A stretch of 64,000 bases of DNA, taken from positions 31,223,383 to 31,287,382 of the forward strand of contig CM068720.1 of assembly GCA_035079005.1 (NCBI GenBank), read 5' to 3'. Made by a program: the position numbers and the translations under genes. A model generated the notes under the pieces. It was given only the letters and a program-made list of their open reading frames with translations, was not told the origin of the DNA and searched no databases. The stretch is from Fraxinus americana. Lineage: Eukaryota > Streptophyta > Magnoliopsida > Lamiales > Oleaceae. This document shows, piece by piece, positions 10,860 to 21,828 of this stretch; positions within the stretch are counted from its first letter, which is position 1, and each line of letters opens with the position of its first letter.

Positions 10860-11740
10860 CTCCTCCTTGACACTTTTGTTGGAAACACAAAGACATACTC
10901 TTACTGTTTCAAACCTTTCCTTTGGCAATGTTTTGGTGAAAATATCAGCAACTTGTTCTTCAGAACTGTAGTGCTTGAGTTCTATCTCCTTCCTTTCTTG
11001 AGCTTTCCTAATGAAGTGATACTTGATATTTATATGCTTAGTTTTTCCATGAAACACTGGATTCTTCACAATTGCTACAGCAGATTGGTTGTCACAAAGA
11101 ACAGTAGTTGCCTCAGATTGCTGGTGCTTTAGATCATTCAGAATTTTTCTCAATTAGTTGCTTCAGTTGCTGCTATATACTCTGCTTCAACTGTGGATTG
11201 AGCCACCATTTTTTGTTTGATAGAGTTCCAATAGACAAGACTTGAACCAGCATAGAAAGCATAGCCTGAAGTGCTCTTCATGTCATCAACAGAACCAGCC
11301 CAATCACTATCAATAAAGCGAGTTAGAACCAGAGTTTTTGACTTCTTGAAACTTATTCCAAACTCCTTTGTTCCTTTTATATATCTCAGCACTCTTTTTG
11401 TAGCTTGGAAATGAATTTCACTTGGCTCTTGCCTGAATCTAGATAATAGGTTAACAGCAAACATCAGGTATGATCTTGTGACTGTTAGGTAGAGCAAGCA
11501 TTCAACCAAACTCCTATAAACCTTTTCATTAGTTTTCTTTGCATCATCATCTTTCATCAGCTTTGAATTTTGAACTAAATGAGTGTTAACTAATTTGCAA
11601 TTCTCTATATTGAACTTCTTTAACACTTCTTTAGCATACCTCCTTTGGTAAACAAAAATACCATCCTCTGTTTGATCAATCTCCATTCCAAGAAAATATT
11701 TCATTTCACCTAAGTCTGTCATCTCAAAATCCTTCTTCAA
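10857..11740 (-). pseudogene. Copia A RNase H and RT C-terminus
   Basis: Two open stretches (11150-11740 and 10857-11153) cover the end of RT and RNase H. Visible motifs are GEMKYFLGMEI, RYIKGTKEFGI, DSDWAGSVDD, STVEAEYIAATEA, CDNQSAVAI and KTKHINIKYHFIR. These include RNase H acidic residues and the YIAA signature of copia elements. One shift separates the two stretches. The 3' end runs into the purine tract. Confidence 0.9.
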
Positions 11741-11760
11741 TTCATCATTTACCTCTTCAA

Positions 11761-12549
11761 TTAAGGTTGTATTACCCCTGTAATTAAGAGATCATCTACA
11801 TAGAGTGAAATGATGAGCAGATCATCCTCCATTGGTTTGATATACAATGTTTGCTCATTAACACTCTTGTTGAAACCAAGGTTGCTAAGATGACTGTCAA
11901 TTCTGCTATACCAACTCCTTAGCGCCCGCTTCAAGCCATATAAGGCTTTCCTCAGTAAATACACCTTATCTTCTTCTATGGTAAAGCCTTCAGGTTGCCT
12001 AATGAAAATCTCCCCATTCAGATGCCCATTTAGGAAGGCAAATTTTACATCCAACAGATATATCTTCCATTTTCACTGAGCAGCCATTGCAAACAATAAT
12101 CTTATTGTTTCAAGTCTAGCAACATGAGCAAATGTATCAGTGAAATCAATCCCAAATTGCTGAGCATAGCCTTTAACAATTAGCCTAGCTTTGAACTTAT
12201 TGATTAAGACATCAGCAATCAACTTTGTCCTGAATATCCGCTTAACTCCTATGACATTCTTGTTTCTTGGTCTATCAACAAACAGCCAAGTCTCATTCTT
12301 TTCAATAACCATAAGCTCATCCTTCATGGCTTCTATCCACTCTTTAGAATGTGCAGCTTCATCATAGTTTGCAGGCTCCTGAATTGCAGAATTACAAGTA
12401 TCATAAATATCCTGAAGTGATCTTCTTCTCAACACTTCATTTTCTGAATCTGATTCACATTCAGGTTCAGCATCATCTTCCATTTCTTCTTCACCATTAC
12501 CGACATCTTTTGTTTGAGAGATCAGTCTAAAAATCTCATACTTATTCAC
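11761..12549 (-). pseudogene. Copia A reverse transcriptase
   Basis: RT motifs are WIEAMKDE and FARL-type residues, DVKFAFLNGHLNGEIFI, QPEGF, LYGLKRALRSWY and the catalytic LYVDDLLITG. The reading is split into 12073-12549 and 11761-12054 by a stop and frame change near 12060. An acidic, Glu/Asp-rich linker precedes the RT core. Confidence 0.9.
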
Positions 12550-13700
12550 TGCATTTGATTCCCAATTCCATGTAGAACTTTCATCAAATCTAACATCCTA
12601 GTAGGAAACAACTTCGCTGGTTTAAGAATTATAAATCATATAGCCCATAGCATTATTATAGTATCCAATCAGAACTCTAGTCTATGCTTTTTGACTTAGC
12701 TTATCTCTTTTAGCATCAGGTATGTGCATATAGCACACACTTTCAAACACTTTCAAATGTGAAATGTTAGGCTTAACTCTATACCAAGCCTCATAAGGAG
12801 TTAACTTGTCCAAAGCTTTGTAGGAAACCTGTTGAATAGGTAAATTGAAGTGTTCACTACCTCAGCCCAAAAAACCTTAAGCTTTCCCAAATTGCTGAGG
12901 TGGGTAAGGGATAGCTAACTGACGTTTAATCCCTACTTCTTCACAAAATTTGTCAAACTGATTACTAGTATATCCAATCCCATTATCAATCCTTATAGTC
13001 TTTATCTTGCAGTCACTTTCATTCTCCACAAGATTCTTAAACTTCTGAAATACTGCAGGCACCTCAAACTTCATCTTAAGGAAATAAACCCAACACATTC
13101 TAGTTAAATCATCAATAAATAGAATGAAATATCTACTGCCATTCAGGGTTGAAATCTTCGTAGGCCCACAGACATTAGAATGAATCAGTTGAAGTCTAGT
13201 TTGAGCTCTTCTAGATTGATTTTAGGGAAAATGAAGTCTGGCTTGCTTTCTTTTTTGGCAGATTTCACAGACATGGGTAGCATCACATATTCTTGGCATA
13301 TTTTCCACTAACTCATGTTGATTCAAATGCTTGAGTGAAGTGTAATTAACATGCCCAAATCGTTTATGCACAATTTAGACTCAATCACGATGCTAGTAAA
13401 GGCATGTGAACTCATATTTTTCCACTCTTATGGGAAACTTCTCTACCTCATCTCAACTGTCATCAACTCCTGATTACTTTTGTCCAAAATTGTACAACTA
13501 CTATCCTTAAATATTAAGGTATAGCTTTTCTGAACTAATTGGCCAACACTTATCAAATTCTGATCAATATTTGGAACATATAAGACATCAGAAATGAACT
13601 TGTTACCTGTTGGATTTAGAACTGTGACATTGCCAATGCCTTTTCACTGCCACATACTCCCCATATCCAACCTTTACTCTTGATCTGTAGCTATCATTCA
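12550..13700 (-). pseudogene. Copia A integrase
   Basis: The minus strand shows the HHCC part (HVCEICQKKK at about 13250) and the catalytic core with IKTIRIDNG (13000) and FCEEVGIKRQLAIPYPPQQ. In the last motif the usual asparagine-glycine after PQQ is altered. Several in-frame stops interrupt it, the clearest just after FGKA (12877). Confidence 0.8.
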
Positions 13701-14687
13701 TCTCCAAAAAAATTTATGCAATTGATTTCATGTGATGAGTGCAGCCACTATCAAGCAACCATATCTGAACCTTGCTGCAGGCAATATGATTCAAAGCTGA
13801 AAAAAGATGTTCTTCAGCCTGATCTTCAGCAATCTTCGCCTGCTGAAGTTCCTTCTTTTCCTTCTGATTTTTGCATACCTTTTCCACATGTCCAATTTGT
13901 TTACAGGACTTGCATTGGACTCCAGGTCTAAACCAACACCATTGAGGTGAGTGGCCTTTCCTTTTATAATATGGACAAGGATACTTAGTATCCTTTCCAG
14001 AACCTTTAACATCTTTCTTCTTCTTGTTTTGTAGCTTCTTTCCACCAAAACTTGTTTGAGTTCTCTTCTTTCCTTTAGCAAATAGAGCATCCTCATTTTG
14101 CTCTTCTTACCTAAACAATCTCTTTTGTTCTATAGCATGAAGGGCATTCACAAGATCAGCCAAAGAAATGCTAGCCAAGTCTCTTGAATCTTCAAGTGAA
14201 GAAATCTTGGATTCAAACTTCTCTGACAGACTGATTAACACCTTCTCCACTACTCTCTTGTCTGGAAAATCATCACTTAACAACCTGATTTGATTCACCA
14301 TATGCATCAACCTATCAGAGAAATCTTTGACAGATTCTGAATCCTTCATTTTTAGAGTTTCAAACTCCCTTCTTAGATCCAAAACCTGCATTTGCCTGGT
14401 TCTCTCACTTCCTTGGAATTCTTCCTTCAGTATATCCCACGCTTTCTTTGTTGTTTCACAAATGATTATCCTTGTGAATCTAGAATCTAAATAGCAGATT
14501 GAATGCAGGAGAGGGCTTTAGACTTCTTGGCAACATTTTCACTGTGTTGTTTGATTTGAGCAACCTAGGGTTAGCTCTCAATGGTGGAGGTTCAATGTAT
14601 GTCTCAGTTATCTCCCAAAGATCATAAGCCTTGAGATAGGCCTTCATCTTTGTAGCCCAGAGGTGTTGAAAATCCACTGGAAGCCAT
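13701..14687 (-). pseudogene. Copia A gag and protease
   Basis: An ATG at 14685-14687 gives MASSGF, but the gag frame then shifts to LWATKMKAYLKAYDLWE. A UBN2-type gag core lies at 14107-14391 (VKDFSDRLMHMVNQ, KVLISLSEKF). A CCHC knuckle (CKSCKQIGHVEKVC) follows at about 13890, and the protease motif WLLDSGCTHHM lies at about 13730-13765. Frameshifts and stops break the polyprotein. Confidence 0.8.
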
Positions 14688-15051
14688 CACTCTCACTCAC
14701 ACGTTTGGTTAGTGAAGGTTCCTTACTTGTTTTCTCTTAGAATTTCTGGTTGTCAAAGAGGGTGAAGGAAGAGAGAAACAAGAAGCTGAACTTACCAGAT
14801 TTGCAAAGAGCTTACCGGGTTTTACACAGCATACCGAATTTACACACACTTACTGATTTTTGAATTTATCGAATTTGTACAATGCTTACCGATTTTTACA
14901 CAAGTTACCATATTTGCAGGTTCCTTACCGGATTTTCTTCTTATCAGATTTACAGGTTCTTTACCGTATTGCTTCTTGCTTACCGAATTTGCATAGAACA
15001 CTCTATTTTTTCAATTTCTCTGCTCTTTTTTGACTCTTCAAAGATCATCAA

Positions 15052-15065
15052 GGGCTCTGATACCA
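15052..15065 (-). promoter_or_regulatory. Copia A primer binding site (tRNA-iMet)
   Basis: The minus strand reads TGGTATCAGAGCC one base inside the 5' LTR, the usual complement of the 3' end of initiator methionine tRNA. Confidence 0.9.
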
Positions 15066-15066
15066 C

Positions 15067-15347
15067 TGATGGATTATTGAAGACAAAGAGAAGGGAAAGT
15101 CATTTCATTCAATCACATAAAATGGTAGTACACAATTCCATATATAGAGCCATACATTGATACAAAATAAAATGATTTTCTACCAACTATTTTACCTACT
15201 ACCACTACACTTTGCTTGTCTAATACAACAACTTGTAATCAAACCAAACTAGTCTAACTAACCTTCATAACATAAGCTAGACAATTAAACAAAAAACGTG
15301 TGACAATACAACTTAGTAACAACAAAAGTGTCACACTTAATTCATCA
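15067..15347 (-). repeat. Copia A 5' LTR
   Basis: 281 bp, partner of 10579-10859, followed by the target duplication GATAG at 15348-15352. Confidence 0.95.
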
Positions 15348-15352
15348 GATAG

Positions 15353-15542
15353 TCCATCACAGTCATATCAAACTGAGAAAGTATATCGGAAATCTGGCTT
15401 TGCTGTTCTTCCCCATTTCTAAAGTTAAATGCTATGAATAAAGAATCAGGGAAAAAATCATAGAGTTGACCCACTATGCCTCCAATACACACTTTATAGT
15501 CATCATCCTCCCAAACATCAGTGGTAAAGTAGCCATTGAATA
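15353..15542 (-). pseudogene. Class II formin, PTEN-like exon (5' part)
   Basis: After the acceptor ttatag (ending 15543) the minus strand encodes FNGYFTTDVWEDDDYKV, IGGIVGQLYDFFP and SQISDILSQFDMTVMDY, the start of the phosphatase-like domain of class II formins. The frame is open up to the copia insertion and continues in frame at 10578 if one GATAG copy is discounted. Confidence 0.85.
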
Positions 15543-16060
15543 CTATAAAACCACAAGAAAAGTTATTTAGAAAGCACTATTTTAACACGTTTAGCCAAAA
15601 AAAAAAATCTAGAATGAGCTTATTTACAACACAGCAAATGTATACGGTTTATTTTCATGAATACTTGTTATTCATGATACCGGAATAAGGGAATACATTA
15701 GGTAGACTGCTCTGACTTCAATCAAGTTACTTAGATTACAATCTCTACAAACACGGATGAATCTATAACTATTAAGTATCTTTGGACAATTAATTAACAT
15801 CAGTAAAATTGCAATATATAGAATTATTCTCATACATTAAAATTTAAGTTGGATATAATGTAAAATCCTAATAACTACATAGTAAATCTACACTGCTAAT
15901 CCCACCACCTATCATAGTGTATCCTTAACGGACAAAACAACACCAGTGTGCCATACATTCATATTTTTCCCCTTGTCATAAAATATATAAATACATATAA
16001 AAAGTATTTACCCATTCATTTCCAATATATAAAGAATCAAAATAAACAACAGGAACATAC
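15543..16060 (-). other. Formin intron 1
   Basis: Sequence between the donor gtatg (16060) and acceptor ttatag (15543), AT-rich and without further features. Confidence 0.6.
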
Positions 16061-16133
16061 CAAAAACCTTGTCTAAAATCTCTAAAAGCCTATCAGGCGG
16101 CTTACAGTAGAAAATTTTACGAAAAAGAGCTAT
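16061..16133 (-). pseudogene. Class II formin, first coding exon with lost start
   Basis: The minus strand encodes ALFRKIFYCKPPDRLLEIL, the conserved N-terminus of class II formins, and ends in a gtatgt donor. The codon where family members have the initiating ATG reads ATA (16131-16133), so the start is lost. Phase with the next exon (one extra base) fits. Confidence 0.75.
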
Positions 16134-16148
16134 ATTTTCACAAAGATC

Positions 16149-17740
16149 TATTAGAGCTCATCTCAAGTTCCATCTAAAGCTACCAACTAGTTTTCATCGA
16201 AACAGAACCAACTGATGTAACTAAGTTTGGCACCTTTTTGTATAGATGAAAGTTGGTTACATGTACAGATCTTAATGGGGACCTCTGTAAAGAAATTTAC
16301 ATGGACTTACGTCGGGGCTATCCTAAGCAGCATAATCATGAGCTGTAGGGGGAGAAATTTGTATACAAAATACATAAGTCAATTTATGGACTTATACAGG
16401 CATCGAGACAGTGGTTTTCTGAGTTTTCTCAAGTCTTTCTAAGGCGTGGTTTCAAGAAGTCTAAGTCAGACTATTCATTGTTTACAATGGGAAGTAATAA
16501 TTTCTTTATTGCCTTATTAGTTTATGTTGATGATATCATCATCACTGGATCGAACAAGAAAGTAATTGATTCGTAAAAGGACTTCTTACACATACAATTT
16601 AAATTTAATGGTCTTGGGAAATTGAAATATTTTCTTAGATTGGAGATAACAAGATTTCAAAATGGCATTTATTTGTCTAAGATGCACTACACTTTACAAC
16701 TTCTTGAAGATACTGGATTTTTAGCCTGCAAGTAGGTCAGTTGCCAATGGATCCTAAGGCTCGTTTAAGTCTAAGTGAAGGAAAACATCTTGATGATGCT
16801 TTTTTATATCGCAGATTGGTTGGTAAGTTGTTATATCTAACCATCTCTCGACCAGACATTACTTTTGCAGTCCACAAGCCAAGCCAATTTGTTTCTCAAC
16901 CTCGTCGCCTCATTTAGATGTTGTTTATCATCTTTTCAGATACCTTAAGGCAGCTCCTGGTCAAGGCTTATTGTTTGATGCATATTCTTCATTTCATATT
17001 CGAGCTTTCTTTGATGCAAATTGGGGATCCTGTCTTGATTCAAGGCGATCAGTCACTGGTTTATGTATCTTCCTTGGCAATTCCTTAATCTCTTGGAAGT
17101 CTAAGAAGCAAGCTAATGTTTCTAGATCATCTGCAGAAGCTAAATACCATGCTTTATCTTCCTCTACTTGTGAAACTGTTTGGATTCAGCATCTCCTTCT
17201 TTATTTGCAGGTCAGAATTTCACTCCCAACTTTGATCTTCCATGACAATCAAGACGTTATCCACATTGCTACTAATCTAATTTTTCATGAACAAACAAAG
17301 CACATAGAAATAGATTTCCATGTTGTTCGAGATAAAGTCAATGATGGGTTTATCAAACTTCTACCGACCTGAACTCAACACTAGTTAGCTGATGTTTTCA
17401 CAAAAAAATTACCATCGTCTCTCCTTTTTCCTCTCATGTCCAAGATAGCTATTTTGAATTTGCATAGTCCATCTTAAAGGGGAGTATTAGAGCTCAGCTC
17501 AAGTTCCAGCTAAAGCTACTAGCTAGTTTTCATCAAAACAGAACCAACTGATATAACTAATTTTGGCACCTTTTTGTATAGATGAAAGTTGGTTACATGT
17601 ACATATAGGATACAACTGTAATTGTTACTTAATTAGTTAATTAGCTGGTTAGTCAATTAGCTTCATCATTTTTGTATTTATATGAACTGATTATATTATT
17701 CCATTCTTGAGTAATATGAATTCATCTTTAATCTTCAATA
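16149..17740 (+). mobile_element. Ty1/copia retrotransposon B, internally deleted
   Basis: The ends are flanked by AGATC (16144-16148 and 17741-17745). The LTR starts TATTAGAG and ends CTTCAATA, so the termini are TATT...AATA rather than the usual TG...CA. Only the first ~114 bp of the 5' LTR remain (to about 16262); the sequence then jumps into mid-RT. The 3' LTR (17485-17740, 256 bp) is complete and preceded by the purine tract AAAGGGGAG. The element lies just upstream of the formin first exon. Confidence 0.85.
16264..17470 (+). pseudogene. Copia B RT end and RNase H
   Basis: The internal part starts at GDLCKEIYMDL and shows YVDDIIITGSN at about 16520 and FNGLGKLKYFLRLEI. RNase H follows (DANWGSCLDSRRSVTG, SRSSAEAKYHALS, HDNQDVIHIA, KHIEIDFHVVRDKV). 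Numerous stops interrupt the RT part. RNase H is open over 16971-17372. Gag, protease and integrase are missing. Confidence 0.85.
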
Positions 17741-17745
17741 AGATC

Positions 17746-18231
17746 CAAACACAATCAGCAATGTGAAACCCCTTACAGTCCTAAAAATACCACCCATAGG
17801 CCACAACACATCCAAGAAGCTGAAGCTCCAATGCATTTAATCTCAAAGCCCGGGTCTCAAAGTCCAGACAAAGTATACACTTATAACACAGTGATGCAGT
17901 GCTCTAGACGACATTATCTTTTATATTCAAGAAAGTGGAAGAAGGGTATAGATTTTGTTGGGGCTGTAAGGAATACTAATTTCTTTTCCTTGAACATTTC
18001 TTCACATTTACACAATGGTTGTGTGCGTGAGTTAGATAAACTTCACTTTCAATGGGATGAACCAAGAAAGAGATAATTTTCCCTTATTTTCTGTTAAGAA
18101 ATTAGAATTATTTACTTTTTCTTTTTTGTAATATCTAAGGAAAATGTACATAACCTAGGATCAGATTTCTGCCTAGATTTGAGAAAGTTTTTGTCAAGAT
18201 TGTATGATCTCTATAAGTTATTAACAGAATG
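17746..18231. other. Flank upstream of the formin, no gene recognised
   Basis: On the minus strand this would be the promoter or leader side of the dead formin. An 81-codon open frame on the + strand (17831-18076) resembles nothing I recognise. Confidence 0.3.
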
Positions 18232-18264
18232 TGAGAAGCTAGAATTTCATAAAAACTGAACATA

Positions 18265-18501
18265 AGGTCCGTTTGATAATATGGATTTCCATGGAAAATG
18301 TCACATCCGAGGAAAAATGAATTTTACTTTGACCGTTTGATTGCAACGTGGAAATAGAAATCGAATTTAAAGGTACAACTATTTTAATCTGCATTTTATT
18401 TGTCTTCATGGAAAATGAATTTCTATGGATTTGTTGAATTTTTATTTTCCAACTAACATGAAATTAGAATTAATTTCCACATGTGCCTATCAAACAAACC
18501 A
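18265..18501. mobile_element. Tourist-like MITE, about 237 bp
   Basis: The termini are AGGTCCGTTTGATA and, reverse-complemented, TGGTTTGTTTGATA. TTA follows on the right (18502-18504) and ATA, one change from TTA, lies on the left. The other LTR shows the empty site (AAACTTATGGTAATTG at about 24628). The same family, with another SINE inside, lies at 53465-53869. Confidence 0.85.
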
Positions 18502-18569
18502 TTATGGTAATTATAATGATAAAGAAAGAATTGTATTCATTTCAATGATTATGCAGTATACAAAGAGAT

Positions 18570-18594
18570 ACACACACACACACACACACACACA
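18570..18594. repeat. (AC)n microsatellite in an LTR
   Basis: About 12 AC units, read directly. The corresponding place in the 5' LTR is a short AT run, so the expansion happened after insertion. Confidence 0.9.
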
Positions 18595-18879
18595 AGTTCT
18601 CGAAGTAGTGAGCAAGCAAAAACATGTGTCAACCATATGATATAACCATGGGAATCAAAACAGTTATCACAGCTCAATTTTGGTCCCATAGGTGCACGTT
18701 AGCAGCAGATACCTTCAATGTGCTTAATGCCAATCCAGAAGCTGTCAAGTACAAATATGTATTTCAACATCCTTCCTCAAGCTGGAGTTTATTCTTTCAC
18801 TTCAAGCTTGTCTTTGAGAAAAAAAAAGAAATCTGGTTTGAGCAAGGGGCTTAGTTAGCAAATCTGCAATTTGGTCTGA

Positions 18880-20297
18880 TGAGGAAATATATTGTATACT
18901 TAACTTTGTATACTTAACTTCCCTTTGAGAACTTTATCTCTGACAAAATGTATATCCATCTCAACTTGTTTAGTTCATGCATGGTAGACTAGATTAGAAG
19001 CTAAGGCACTAGCACTGAGGTTATCACACCATAAGATAGGAGGTAAAACGTGATGTAAATAATTTCCTTTAGCAATGATTCAATCCAAGTTATCTCTGCT
19101 ACAATTTGAGCTAAAGCTCTGTATTTTGATTATGTGCTTGATCTTGCCACAACATGTTGGTTCTTTAAGATCAGACCAATGTATCTCCCAAATAGACACA
19201 ATACCCGGCTGTTGACCTCCTGTCATTAGGACATAAAGCCCAATCTGTATCAGCAAATCCAATGATGTTTATTCTATCACTTCTTTGAACCCACAAGCAT
19301 TATTCCATTGTTTCTCTTAGATATCTGAAAACCCTTTTTACTGCCTTCCAATATACATTTGAAGGAGTCTATCGAAATTGACTTAACTTGTTCACCGCGA
19401 AGGATATATCAGGCCTTGTATGTGCCAAATATTACAGTCCACCAATTACACTTCTATCTAAGGAAGGAACTTTATCTTCTCACCTTCATTTTTAGAGATA
19501 TACTTGCCTACCAACATAGGTGTTGAACAAAATTTAAGCTGCTAAAGGTTGAATCTTTTCAATAAGGAGTGAGGTGCATACCAGAGTCAACCCTTCTTAC
19601 TTCAATTCCTAGAAACTGATGTAGCTCACCCATGTCCTTCAATGCAAACTGTGTGTTTAAGTTGTCAATTAAGCTTTGCAACATCTTTTGATCATTGCCG
19701 ATAATCACTATATCATTAACATACACAAAAGCAAAAATCACTTGCCTCTAATTCATGTAAAAGAATAAGGAACTGTCTGCTTTTGATTTTGTATCAGTTT
19801 TTCATACCATGCCATAGGTGTTTGCTTAAGTCCATAAAGTGCCTTTTCAAGTTTGCACACAAAGGTAGGATTGGCTTTATCAACAAAACCTTCTGGCTGA
19901 CTCATATAAACCTCTTCACATAGGTTTCCATTCAAAAAGGCATTGTTGATGTCTACCTATTTAACACTCCACCCCTTGAGACTGCTAGTTTAAAAATTAT
20001 TCTCAGAGTGAAGGCTTTAATTACTGGACTAAATATTTCATGATAATCAACTCCTGAAGTTTATAGAAATCCTTTTGCAACAAGACTTGTTTTGTACTTC
20101 AGCACCTTTCCTTCAACATTCCGTTTGACTCTGAACACCCATTTGTTTCCTATCACCTTCTGATTGATCAAAGGTGGTACAAGTTTCCTGGTTTTAAAAT
20201 TCAACAAAGCTCTATATTCATCATCTATTGCATGTCTCCAGTCTTTATTTTTCAAAGCCTTAGACACATCATTTGGTTCAAGTCTTTTGTGCTTCAT
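18880..20297 (-). pseudogene. Copia C RT and RNase H
   Basis: Readable motifs are WRHAIDDEYRAL (about 20240), NKWVFRVKRN, MNGNLCEEVYMSQPEGF (19935), KALYGLKQTPMAWYEKL, FVYVNDIVIIG (19741; YVND instead of YVDD) and FALKDMGELHQFLGIEV. The RNase H part (18900-19500) is recognisable only in pieces. Several shifts and stops. Confidence 0.8.
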
Positions 20298-20623
20298 TTT
20301 ATATTCCTTGCATTGAGTTGAGTAGACTTTTAGTTGAAAATGCTAGCTTTACTTCTGGTAATCATAGGGTGTTCTACATTTTGTTTGCTCTGTCTATCGA
20401 ATTTTGATTCTGGTCATTATTCACTTCAGTCTCCTCAATCTCAGTACTTGCAACTTCTTCTCCACTTTCAATGTTAGTATGGTCATTACTCATCTTTGAA
20501 TTCTCATTTTTATTTACCACGAATACCTCATTTTTATTATTTCTAACTAATCAGATCTTTGAGATGTTGCTGTTGGAGTTACTTCAGAGTGAATTATATC
20601 AGTTGAACATGTTGGCTCATAAT

Positions 20624-21822
20624 TTAGGGAAGTATAAACTGGTAGATATTGAATGATGGTTTCAGTTTTCTATGAGTTACTCCTTGTGTTAAAAAAATGA
20701 GATTGGAATGGAAACTTTTTTCATTAAAGACTACATGTTTGGAAATGTAAATTCTGCCAGTAGGACCAACACATTTGTAGCCCTTATGTGAATTGTTGAA
20801 GCCAAGAAATACACATTGTGTGGAATGGAAAGTGAACTTATGTTTTTGACAAGGTCTGAGATAGGGAAAACAGGCACACCCAAACACTTTTAGAGAATTG
20901 TAATCAATTTGTTCATAATTTAGAGTTTCATAGGGTAACTTAATCTTGAGAACAAGTGTAGGCAATCTATTAATAAGATATGAAGCTGTGTGAAATGATT
21001 TCCACCAATAATGCAAAGGCATACTTGCTTGACCAAGAAGGGTTAGTCCAGCTTCAGTTATGTGTCTATGTTTTCTTTCTGCTCTACCATTTTGGGCTGA
21101 GGTTTGAAGAAAGGAAAATCTCATATAAATGCCAGCTTGTAGGGCTAAATCAGTCAAGGCTCTGAATTCACCTCCCCAATCTGATCAAAGATTTTTTATT
21201 TTCTTGTTAAATTTGTTTTCAACTAAGTTTTTAAATTGAGTAAATAAGTTTAAGGCTTCAGATTTATTTTTCATAAGATAGATCGATGTGTGCCTACTGT
21301 AGTCATCAACGAAAATGATGTAATATCTAAAGCCTAAGGTATATTGTATAGGTGCAGGACCCCATACATCTATGTAAATTAATTCAAGAGGAGCTGAAGC
21401 ATGTGAAGTAGAAGGTTTGAATGGTAGGGAATGCGATTTACTAAGTTGACAGGCATCACATAAATGATTGATTTCATTGACATCAAGCTTTTCATTACAA
21501 GATTTGAGCACTTATAACGTCATAGGACCGTAGGATGCCCAAGTCTCATATGCCACAGTTTCATTTCGGACTCATGCTCCGTGGTATTTCTAGACACTTT
21601 ACACTTAACAGCAAAAGTTAAAAAGTTCAGCTTATTTGAATCGACTGGCTTTTGATAGTAAGGCCTTTTAACTTGATCTGACTGTTCAAACTGATATAAT
21701 CCATCCTTAAGCTTCCATTCCAGCAACACCTCCTTCATTTGTTTGTCCTTAACAACATAAAAGTCAGAATGAAACTCCATAAATACACATTTATCAACAG
21801 TTAATTGTGAGACACTTATCAA
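20624..21822 (-). pseudogene. Copia C integrase
   Basis: The zinc-binding part shows WHMRLGHP (21530) and CDACQLSKSHSLPF (21450). The core shows IYIDVWGPAPI, FVDDYSRHTSIYLMK, QTSAQNGRAERKHRHITE and YLINRLPT. One shift near 21170 separates the two main stretches; otherwise the core is well kept. Confidence 0.9.
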
Positions 21823-21828
21823 ATTTTT

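Larger units (their letters stand above)
10579..15347 (-). mobile_element. Ty1/copia retrotransposon A, complete but broken
   Basis: Two LTRs of 281 bp (10579-10859 and 15067-15347) start TGATGG and end TTCATCA. They flank a minus-strand gag-protease-integrase-RT-RNase H order, which defines Ty1/copia. The target duplication GATAG (10574-10578 and 15348-15352) is perfect. The LTRs differ at roughly twenty positions, so the insertion is not recent. All coding parts carry frameshifts or stops. The element split the formin phosphatase-like exon exactly between two halves that still align in frame, a clear case of gene disruption. Confidence 0.95.
18232..18769 (-). repeat. Copia C 3' LTR, interrupted by a MITE
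   Basis: Outside the MITE at 18265-18501 it aligns with 24588-24882. The inner purine tract on the minus strand reads GAGGAAGGA (18770-18778). An (AC) microsatellite is present here but not in the 5' LTR. Confidence 0.8.
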
